NCBI GenBank assembly: GCA_963573305.1
Contig: OY754329.1
Span: forward strand, 61,811,084-61,875,083
Reading direction: 5' to 3'
DNA from: Pyrrhosoma nymphula
Lineage: Eukaryota; Arthropoda; Insecta; Odonata; Coenagrionidae
DNA length: 64,000 nt
The notes beneath the pieces are model-generated. The model was not told where the DNA came from. It saw only the letters and a list, made by a program, of their open reading frames with translations, and made no database searches. The position numbers were made by a program, and so were the translations under genes. Positions 27,301-32,689 of the stretch are shown one piece after another (the stretch's first letter is position 1; each line of letters opens with the position of its first letter).

Positions 27301-29393
27301 AGAACACAGGTGCTAAGTTTTCGCCTATTTTAACGTGTACCACGGTTGTTCATGAGCAAAAAACGCGGTATTTACGACGCGGTTGTGTTGCGGGTTGCAT
27401 AATGTCCTTGTCGAGTTGCTGAACTGCTTTGCATAATAATAATATGTATTTACGGGCTGAAGCCCTTTTACAAAAATACAATTGAAATATGTTGCATAGT
27501 TTTCCCATGTAACCATAGGAAATACATCATTGTCATAGGAAAACATAGTATGAAATAAAAAACAAAAATGACATTGTCTTAAAGAAAAATCGATGAGATA
27601 ATAACAAATATCTCAAATTCTTAAGCAATATTATTATTTACTTATATAGCTAATATTGGCATATTATTATTAATTTTTCTTCTCTATTTTGGGTCATATT
27701 AGCCATGAAGTTTCTCCCCCCACTTTTTACAGCCGATATTTAATCAAAAATGGGGGGATTATATTCGGACATAAATGGTTATTGCTACTTGTAATACAAA
27801 TATTTGAGATGTTACACTAAGTATAGTTTCAATATGCTGCTGTAGCTTCACATAAAACACAAACTTATTTCTCCTTTAAGTATGATGAAAAGGTTATTCA
27901 AGGAATTGATGGTAAAATTCCTGAAATAATTGCTTTTTGATATCCAATGTGTTGTATTCTTGAAGATAAGAATTAAATACTCTTGCCACCAAACAAATTT
28001 CACCATTCACTTTGTAAGGAGTGAATAATTTTATAACACCCATAATTTTTCATAAGTGACTCAGCCTTAAAAATGTTTATTGAACCTGCCTATATAGTGG
28101 CACAACTAAGCAAAGGCAATGTGATCACACCTTGTCTGATCAACATATGCACTTCCCTAATTACCTTGGATTGGAGGACTCTACTCTGGAGAAATAAGAA
28201 AGTGTGGGCACGCAAACCTTTCCAGTGAAGGTTTGGTCATAAAACTTAGTGAGGGATGAAAGTAAAGGTCAAACGTACATGAACGTCTTCCCTGCTGTCA
28301 CCTGAGAAAACATGGAAGTATGCACTTTATTTCCTGGCCCATAGGACTCATCCTCCCATAAGATACACAGTGATTTTTTTAGTAGGATTTTAGAAGAAAA
28401 AATAATAATCAACAGCCATCGATGATAACAATTTTTAGGAAAAAAATGGGATTGTTAACTCCCAAAAATATTAACTGTGTAAAGTTATCATAGAGTCCCA
28501 TAAACAAATAAATGATCGATAGTGCACCTTTAGGTGGCTCTATACCGGGGCTAAGAAGCTCGTTTCAGACGTTTACCTCTAACCCAGTAACCGTTTTGCC
28601 GTGACAGCTGGAGACTTGCAATTTTTGTCTTCTGTAGATAAAGAGTTATTTGTTGATTTAAGTGGAGTAACTTTATCATGAAGTGGTTGTTTATTTTTAT
28701 AAAAAAGAGCAAAACTTTGGCTTTTACCAAATTTTTTTGTAATATTCCGGGGCACATTGAGAAGGCTAGATTCCAAAATGATGATTTTCAGCCCACTTAA
28801 ATCAAAGAATCATCTTTGATATAAAAAAATCAACAACCATTGATGCTGTTTTCGTATTAAGGCTATAGCAATGTTAATCGCTCAAGCCTGCATTGACAAC
28901 GGAGTAGACCTTTTCCTTCCCCACCCAAGGATAATCGCTCCCCACTCCATTTTTGTCAGTGCTGCCTTCACAGTTTCCCGTTGGACTTCTACCACCCCAG
29001 TAGGCAACCACAGGCGGCGACCATTAACTTGAGTTGGCTTGGAAGTATAGACCCACCTCAAGCCCCCTGCTGTAATGCAGTGTGAAGTGAATGTAAAGAA
29101 TGTACATCTGATGGCAATACAAAATCAGATGCATGAAAACGTAGCCATACCTTCAGCCCATATGATGCAGGACGATGTTAGACCACATTTTCTAGGAAAA
29201 AAGTGCATATTTGGGCTGGGAAATAATGTACATTCCCAGCAGTTAAAAAGAGTTGAGCTGGTTCAATATAGCTTTTCTTAAAGCTTATTGTCTGCATTTC
29301 ATAGCCGATTCATCAATTAATATATGTCCCCTCCCTTTGTTCCAGGACTCCAACATCGAGTGCTCAGTGGAAGTGTGTTCAACAAACCCTTGA
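218..29393 (+). CDS. Pxn: Peroxidasin gene, 15 exons, 5' part outside the window
   Basis: Peroxidasin is a secreted multidomain haem peroxidase that crosslinks collagen IV in basement membrane by forming sulfilimine bonds with hypobromous acid. Fifteen exons join in one open frame with consistent phases, giving about 1107 visible residues. In order: second half of an Ig domain, two full Ig domains, a linker, the animal haem peroxidase domain, a coiled-coil stretch and a partial VWC domain. Active-site residues expected for this family are all present: Asp-His in GQFLDHDID (distal His, haem-linked Asp), Arg and Glu in IRANEQ, and the proximal His in RFGHSLINP. The LTSYIDAS calcium-loop motif and the RGRDHG motif are also kept. 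The signal peptide, leucine-rich repeats and first half of the first Ig domain must lie to the left of the window. Two oddities: no exon for one of the usual four Ig domains was found, and the VWC domain stops early. Confidence 0.96.
1577..1860 (-). mobile_element. LINE reverse-transcriptase 3' fragment (decayed)
   Basis: Read on the minus strand the segment is purine-rich and encodes, with stops, pieces such as WMEQVMGG and a GKRLFEWDEERQ-like stretch. These resemble the C-terminal tail found after the reverse transcriptase of non-LTR elements and the fragments at 37100 and 41866. The repeated layout (tail, basic stretch, E-rich helix) is what links the copies. No ends or target duplication were identified. 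Confidence 0.42.
1865..2060. repeat. Homopolymer-rich dispersed repeat
   Basis: The segment has C runs next to A runs and the phrase GGGGGGTATTCCATACCCC. Similar C/G-tract sequence built around a GGGGGGTATG-type core occurs at 31797-31945, 33391-33536, 33970-34126 and 21820-21960. It is probably the remnant of a small hAT-type MITE, but clean termini were not resolved in this copy. Confidence 0.4.
2299..2463 (+). CDS. Pxn: Peroxidasin exon 2: Ig domain, first half
   Basis: The exon enters in phase 1 after TTCTTCAG and leaves in phase 1 at GGTGAGC. It encodes the start of an I-set Ig domain: ELPKNVTVVAGE, the first cysteine in KFHC, and the core tryptophan in VISW. It joins exon 3 within the same domain. 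Its sequence is closest to the third Ig domain of four-Ig peroxidasins. Confidence 0.93.
2464..3398. other. Intron 2, AT-rich, nothing recognised
   Basis: The intron is plain AT-rich sequence. No repeat, RNA gene or coding potential was seen. Confidence 0.7.
3399..3666 (+). CDS. Pxn: Peroxidasin exon 3: end of one Ig domain and start of the next
   Basis: The exon starts after TTTTTACAG and ends at a GTGCTT donor in phase 2. It contains the second cysteine motif DIGKYMCRAANSAG of the preceding Ig domain. It then begins the last Ig domain, with the first cysteine in VEMPCYPDGEP and the core tryptophan in TISW. Confidence 0.93.
4058..4351 (-). mobile_element. Probable LINE 3' fragment
   Basis: The plus strand is an unusually pyrimidine-rich, 97-codon open stretch, which is the mirror of a purine-rich minus-strand tail. 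Minus-strand text near GGGAGAATATTTGGCAAG resembles the LINE fragment at 37300 on the plus strand. There are no termini and no catalytic motif, so this is a family-resemblance call only. Confidence 0.3.
4545..4840 (+). repeat. Minisatellite, about 21-bp unit
   Basis: The unit is close to ATAAGTAACTATAAGAAAACC, repeated roughly a dozen times with increasing decay to the right. It lies just inside the left end of the element described at 4532-5762. Confidence 0.85.
5520..5745 (+). repeat. CTATA-rich degenerate repeat
   Basis: Many copies of TCTATAGAAATC and ATCTATACATAT-like words occur. This is the counterpart of the left minisatellite, just inside the right inverted end of the same element. 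Confidence 0.75.
6678..6799 (+). CDS. Pxn: Peroxidasin exon 4: end of last Ig domain
   Basis: The exon enters in phase 2 after TTTTCCTCAG and leaves in phase 1 at GGTATTT. It encodes SSSDAGEYQCSATNAYG, the second-cysteine motif of the last Ig domain, and its final strand TLKVQG. Confidence 0.92.
7858..8356. mobile_element. hAT-type MITE, 499 bp
   Basis: The left end CAGTGGCGGATACA (7858-7871) is repeated exactly in inverse orientation at 8343-8356. The 8-bp flanks are CTCCTGTC and CTCCCGCC, matching at 6 of 8 positions, which fits an aged hAT target duplication. The CAGTGGCGGAT start is a common hAT terminus. The interior has a G run and a G/C-rich patch but no transposase. Confidence 0.75.
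9265..9393. repeat. Imperfect inverted repeat, arms about 36-41 nt
   Basis: The left arm at 9265-9300 and the right arm at 9353-9393 pair through TTCAGCA, ATGTTTTGAA and GTCTGCCATC. CTGCCATCTTC is also directly repeated between the arms. It may be a small foldback element or the remnant of one. Confidence 0.55.
9981..10256 (+). CDS. Pxn: Peroxidasin exon 5: linker and start of peroxidase region
   Basis: The exon starts after GTCGCAG in phase 1 and ends in phase 1 at GGTGAGA. It encodes the stretch between the last Ig domain and the peroxidase fold, including RYVQAAFEEARRSVDKAVND and the conserved LFRYPGP element followed by AAEVYERTL. These match the start of the peroxidase module in peroxidasins. 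Confidence 0.95.
10257..10886. other. Intron 5, nothing recognised
   Basis: AT-rich intron sequence with no repeat or coding signal seen. Confidence 0.7.
10887..11120 (+). CDS. Pxn: Peroxidasin exon 6: N-terminal peroxidase domain
   Basis: The exon starts after TTTTTCAG and ends before GTAAGAATG in phase 1. It encodes LSPQQLDVVARLSGCMAHR, the CTNMCFHGKYRTADGTCNN cysteine cluster, and HSMWGASLTGFRRLL. These are hallmarks of animal haem peroxidases. Confidence 0.97.
11121..11661. other. Intron 6, nothing recognised
   Basis: No repeat or coding signal was seen in this AT-rich intron. Confidence 0.7.
11662..11869 (+). CDS. Pxn: Peroxidasin exon 7: distal histidine segment
   Basis: The exon encodes RLVSTHLISTKEITPDDRYS and the MQWGQFLDHDID motif. 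Asp (11799-11801) corresponds to the haem-linked aspartate and His (11802-11804) to the distal catalytic histidine of mammalian peroxidases. The exon ends in phase 2 at a strong GTAAGT donor. Confidence 0.97.
11954..12788. mobile_element. piggyBac-like non-autonomous element, about 835 bp
   Basis: TTAA (11950-11953) is followed by CCCTTTCGCTAC. At the right, GCACAAAAGGG is followed by TTAA (12789-12792). The ends are inverse of each other for CCCTTT and then degenerate. TTAA on both sides with CCC-type ends is the pattern of piggyBac-family insertions. No transposase is present inside. The ends are short, so this is a moderate call. Confidence 0.5.
13051..13243 (+). CDS. Pxn: Peroxidasin exon 8: calcium-loop segment
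   Basis: The exon starts after TTTCACAG and ends in phase 0 at CAGGTGAGA. It encodes CYPIEIPPNDPRV, CIDFIRSSAICGSG and PREQINQLTSYIDASQ. The last motif contributes to the conserved calcium-binding site and continues in the next exon with VYG. Confidence 0.97.
13244..15143. other. Intron 8, no supported feature
   Basis: It contains a 195-codon open stretch at 14409-14996 whose translation has no recognisable domain and is rich in Ser, Pro and Leu. The local base composition changes there, hinting at an old insertion, but no ends were found. Confidence 0.55.
15144..15347 (+). CDS. Pxn: Peroxidasin exon 9: catalytic Arg and Glu segment
   Basis: The exon lies between a TTTTTTTAG acceptor and a GTGAGG donor, both phase 0. 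It encodes VYGFTEDLAEDLRD, GKPLLPFAG and CFLAGDIRANEQ. Arg (15333-15335) and Glu (15342-15344) correspond to the distal arginine and the haem-linked glutamate of the family. Confidence 0.97.
15348..16297. other. Intron 9, nothing recognised
   Basis: AT-rich sequence without recognised repeats or genes. Confidence 0.7.
16298..16789 (+). CDS. Pxn: Peroxidasin exon 10: proximal histidine segment
   Basis: This is the longest exon, 164 codons, phase 0 at both ends. It encodes MHTLWLREHNRLATEL, WDGETIYQEARKIVGA, HITYTHWLP, ATAALRFGHSLINPVL, LHKAFFSPWRLVEEGG and NSELTERLFE. The histidine at 16574-16576 aligns with the proximal haem ligand of animal peroxidases. Confidence 0.98.
17488..19380 (+). 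mobile_element. Decayed piggyBac-like transposon
   Basis: A TTAA (17484-17487) is followed by CACTAGAAGGACGGAATGGG and a GGGTCATTTTGACCC palindrome. The GAAGGACGG plus palindrome block recurs 178 bp further in (about 17670-17698). At the other end, ATGACCCATTCCTTC (about 19356-19370) is the expected inverse of the start but is worn, and no clean TTAA closes it. Between them lies transposase-like sequence with stops and a cysteine-rich tail at 18778-18867. Confidence 0.55.
18610..18870 (+). pseudogene. piggyBac-like transposase C-terminal cysteine-rich remnant
   Basis: The 86-codon open stretch ends with NCNVCPQCNRSVCGNCAEK and ICVSCAKK. This pattern of paired cysteines is like the zinc-binding tail that ends piggyBac-family transposases. 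Upstream, 18238-18520 in another frame may be more of the same protein, but the catalytic DDD residues could not be placed. It is broken by frameshifts and stops. Confidence 0.5.
20772..20961 (+). CDS. Pxn: Peroxidasin exon 11: RGRDHG segment
   Basis: The exon starts after TATTTCAG with VAHEVALDLAAINVQRGRDHG, one of the most conserved stretches of the family. It continues to LREKLKHLYGHPG and ends in phase 1 at GGTATTT. Confidence 0.97.
21231..21348 (+). CDS. Pxn: Peroxidasin exon 12: C-terminal peroxidase segment
   Basis: The exon encodes VDVWVGGILEDPVPGGKVGP and FRRLRDGDR, conserved in peroxidases. The acceptor is TTACTAACAG. The donor GTAACA is in phase 2. Confidence 0.96.
21821..21965. 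mobile_element. Probable hAT-type MITE remnant
   Basis: It begins CAGTGGTGGATCCAGGGGTG, a terminus typical of small arthropod hAT elements, followed by G-rich then C-rich sequence with a GGGGATATCATACCCCC motif. The right end is unclear and no target duplication was confirmed. Confidence 0.5.
22140..22400 (+). repeat. Minisatellite of GGCTTGATTTCAGCTGGAA-type units
   Basis: GGCTTGATTCAGGGGCTTSATT followed by TCAGCTGGAA is present twice, about 61 bp apart (22169 and 22230). Shorter degenerate copies (AGCTTGATTTC, CAAGCTGGAAT) flank them. Confidence 0.75.
23265..23476 (+). CDS. Pxn: Peroxidasin exon 13: last part of peroxidase domain
   Basis: The exon encodes FWYENPAVFKPEQL, the SSLARIICDNGDNI motif, LPEIDLRFWTECCDG and other stretches that close the peroxidase fold. 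The acceptor is CTTGTAG (phase 2) and the donor GGTAAGG (phase 1). Confidence 0.96.
23477..25121. other. Intron 13, nothing recognised
   Basis: AT-rich intron without recognised repeats, RNA genes or coding signals. Confidence 0.7.
25122..25549 (+). CDS. Pxn: Peroxidasin exon 14: linker, coiled coil, start of VWC domain
   Basis: After CVDGKYKSFGG the sequence becomes polar. It then forms a heptad-like stretch (ERIEGLESMLEDFKKEMKQL and the following KKKIRRLEVQ), which matches the short coiled coil before the VWC domain in peroxidasins. It then gives CVEEGG, W and the CTRCSC cysteines that open a VWC domain. The exon ends in phase 0 at AAGGTAAAG. Confidence 0.93.
26985..27047. repeat. Perfect hairpin plus adjacent palindrome
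   Basis: The arm at 26985-27004 (starting TGGAATGAAAATCTCGG) is exactly inverse to 27009-27028, with a 4-nt loop. AATAACATTAATGTTATT (27030-27047) follows immediately as a second perfect palindrome. Confidence 0.9.
27188..27420 (+). repeat. Two-copy diverged direct repeat, about 185 bp apart
   Basis: ACGTAGTTGTGTTGCAAATT then GCATAATGTC near 27190 is repeated as ACGCGGTTGTGTTGCGGGTT then GCATAATGTC near 27377. It is probably an old tandem duplication. Confidence 0.65.
29346..29393 (+). CDS. Pxn: Peroxidasin last exon: truncated VWC end and stop
   Basis: After a TTGTTCCAG acceptor the frame reads DSNIECSVEVCSTNP and then TGA (29391-29393). The join to exon 14 gives CSCKDSNIECSVEVC, which matches the middle of a peroxidasin VWC domain well, so the splice is convincing. 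The usual second half with its CCPxC motif is absent. Confidence 0.8.
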   Translation, partial: DSNIECSVEVCSTNP

Positions 29394-30700
29394 AAGAGCC
29401 CAGGGCAAAGAAAGGAAACAACTGAATCCTGATTTTAGAATGAATTATCAGAGTGTGATTTCAGCTCAACACGAAAACAACAGTGACTTGAGAGTGTGTG
29501 TCTGACATCACAGGACTCTTTGAAAAAAATCTTTGAGCAAACATCAACAATGATGCTGTGTTGGGATCTAGAACAATTGCTAAAAAAAATGATTGACACA
29601 ATGGGCAAGAAAGGCTTGATTTTATCATTCCCTGGTCATTATTTTTGTGGCATGACTTTATTGGCCAGGACTTGAGTGTGTGTGTGATTATTTGGTCACT
29701 CTCTGAGGTGAGATGAGTTAAGAGGCTTTGGTGTACAGAAAGTTGCTGAGGATGTGATTTGATAACAATGGACTTATTTATTTTAAATATGATAATTCAA
29801 GCAGCACATATGAAGGAATGAAAAGTGTTGGTAGCCAGGACCCTGAAGGTGACTATTCATCCATCAGTTTCAACTTTTTTAGTTTGAAAACTTTGATTTT
29901 CTATTACTGCAGTCGAGGCAAGGAATAAGGTGAGTTATTAATTTGTCCAAATGTGTTCGGTTTAGACACTATCTGTAGCAGCAGTCACATCTACATCAAA
30001 ATGGACCCACTCTGCACCTAAGGTTTTATGAACAACTACTACTTGAAGAAAAACCTAGGCTCCTGCTGACACTTGTGTGGTGCTTAATTTATCAAGGATG
30101 TGAGTTGAATGATCTGTATCTAAATTTTGACTACGAAAGACCTTTTAGAGTACCACAATAAGGTAGCCTTTAAAACTTGTGAGTTACAAGACTGCTAAAA
30201 CACTGCCATGATAAAAAAATATAGTCGCCACATGAAATGTATCCATTAGTCCAGCATTTACAAATGGAAAGCTGTTCATGATCACTAACTCCTATTCATT
30301 TAATTTTAAAGTGCCCATGGCTTCTTAGTTAACGCAGTGAAGATATGGTGAAAATTAACTGCTGCAACTTGAGGAACCAATGTGATTTTTCACTAACAAC
30401 AAGATGTTATAATAGTAACAACATTGACCATACCCGCAAATTTATGTGTGCAACTTTATAATGAATCTGGTAACATCATACAGCATTATGTTCTTTTGCT
30501 AAATGATAATTGATATCAACATGCAAAACACTACCAAGAGGATGAAATGCTAAAGAAAGGTAATGAAGGTTATCAGAGACAGTTTCATTGTGTAAAATGT
30601 ACATGTACTGAAGACAAGTGGCATCTTAAGATAAATTCTTTGCAGAGATATGCAAATACCTAGCTGATATCTTAAACTTGTGAAATAAAATGCCAGTTCA
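29394..30700 (+). other. Pxn: Probable 3' untranslated region of peroxidasin
   Basis: No ORF of note follows the stop. An AATAAA at 30684-30689 is a reasonable polyadenylation signal, giving a 3' UTR of about 1.3 kb. Transcript data are needed to fix the end. Confidence 0.45.
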
Positions 30701-32535
30701 TCTCTCATAGAATTTATTGCTTGAGCAAATATGCCAAAAGTTTAAACAACTAATCTTCACAATATTAACAGTGAACTAACAACTCAGTTTTAAATTAAGG
30801 CTGCCATCAATAACAATCTATAACAAAAATAAATTACGAAGCTTAAGAGATAATATAATTAGGAACAGTACCTTATGCTTTATAATTTACTTTGTGCTGT
30901 CCATTCATATAGTGCATACTCCAAGACGGGTAAGGATTGGATTACCATATTTTCCAGCTTAGAAGATGCATGGGCATGTAAAACACACCCCAGTTTTAGC
31001 CACATTATTTGAAAAAAATAACCTCTCTTGTTCCCCTTCGATATTATTTACAGTGAAACAGTTAAGCGATCTTTTGCTGAATACAGGAACAAATATGGTA
31101 ACAATAAGTGATCTAGAATGTCACAATGCTTATTTTTACTTACACCTCACTGTATGATTTGTAACATGCAGATTTCAACAAGAAGGTCTTTAGGCAAAAT
31201 ATGACGCTAACATCAACCTTATAAGATACAGTGTGGTTTTCCGCATCTTTATACAGGGGAGAAAGCATGTCTTATAAGCCAGAAAGTATGGTAGTTAATC
31301 TCACAAAGTTTCAAACATAGATATAAATAAGAAAGATTGCCAAAAAATTCAGGTAACTTACTAATACTTCAGTAAATAAATTAACGTATGCAAACATTTT
31401 ATCTCTCTCATAATAAATTTTGAATTTCATAACACTCTGTGAAGATTAAAATATTCCAAAGAGATTTCAGCATGAAAAGTTAGCAACTTTGACAAAGCAT
31501 AAGGAAGTCACTGATTATCTTTTCCAGAAGTAATGCCAAACTTCAGCTCATTAATAAAAAATCAAATATTTACATTCATAACATGTACTTGAAAACAGGA
31601 CTTTCATTACTGTAAGACTGATCTTTCAACTCTCGACAGGTGATAGCAAGTTCAAAAATACTGATGTAAAAACACATGGTAACCTTAAAATATTTCCTCC
31701 TGGAAATAATCATATATTTACATGTCAGTTAATCATCACAGAACATCCTCGGAGCATCAAAACTGGAAGGAACATGACCTATGTGAATGTACACTGACCA
31801 GGGGCACGTGAATGTCATATATTGAGGGGGGAGGGGTTGCTACTTTCTGGGAGTGTGGGGGGTATGGAATTCCTATGACCACCATTTTTTTCTATTTTAC
31901 CAGGAATTATGGCCCCCCTCCTCCCCAAATTAATCCACCACTGACATAGAATTGGCTCATTTTAATTTGTGAGGAAGAATTTTTCCCAGTATCAATTTTC
32001 AACCCCAAGAAGAAAATTCACTGAAATTCTTCATCATTATCCTTCAACCATTCCAAACTCAGCGTGATTGCTGTTGATTTGATTGGTTTGGGGCACAAAA
32101 AGTTTTCCTCATTTTTATCACATTGAAGCCATGCCAAAACAAGGAGAAATTAAAAATAGCACCAAAGTCTGAATGTGTGCAGGTCAGTTTTTCTCTCCAA
32201 TATTTTTACTTTTAATGGTAAAGTATTATTTTCTTTGCCATAAATTCATTCAAATATCTCTGGTATGATGATACAATTAACGTGAAATGGCATACAATGA
32301 AAGCTTCCTAATCCTGACAACATCACAAATGAAATGATGAAACCCATCAGTTCATGCATGTGTATCACTTCAAAGAGATCAGTCCACCATGAGGTTTCCT
32401 GAGGCTCTGGCTGATAACAGATTGCTATGATTAGCTAAATACTTGGTTAAATTTGTATGAATTTTAAGATAAAAATTTACTACCTCAACACTTCCAGTCT
32501 CTAATTTACCTAACATAATTTCATGCCTAAATCAA
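30700..32535. other. Intergenic region between convergent genes
   Basis: AT-rich sequence. It contains one G/C-tract repeat (31797-31945) and otherwise nothing recognised. It separates the peroxidasin 3' end from the 3' end of the thioesterase gene on the opposite strand. Confidence 0.65.
31797..31945. repeat. Dispersed repeat, copy A (shared with 33970-34126)
   Basis: It contains TTGCTACTTTCTGGGAGTG and GACCACCATTTTT then CTATTTTACCAGGAATTA. The same words recur in order at 33970-34126. The right end ATCCACCACTG is a hAT-like terminus, and the left end starts CAGGGGCACGTGA. No target duplication is evident. Confidence 0.65.
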
Positions 32536-32689
32536 TTAGCCTATAAATTTTACATGTGATCCAGTGGCAACTAGGTCTCCAGACGCTTTTTTCTTTATAT
32601 CCACTTCTAAGAAAGCCATAGTCCTTCCAGCCCTCATTGTTTTTGCATCAATTAGAATCTCTTCTCCTTCCAAAGCTGGCTTCAAATAA
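32536..32689 (-). CDS. ACOT13: ACOT13-like exon 3
   Basis: The minus-strand acceptor is TTTTGTCTTAG. The exon encodes YLKPALEGEEILIDAKTMRA, then TMAFLEVDIKKKASGDLVAT and a short tail ending KFIG and TAA. This is the last beta-strand pair of the hotdog fold. Confidence 0.95.

Larger units (their letters stand above)
25550..29345. other. Intron 14, about 3.8 kb, with hairpins and a diverged tandem repeat
   Basis: The intron contains a perfect 20-bp-arm hairpin followed by an 18-bp palindrome (26985-27047) and a diverged direct repeat (about 27188-27230 and 27375-27418). Several ORFs of 60-100 codons have no recognisable content. No exon that would complete the VWC domain was found. Confidence 0.65.
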
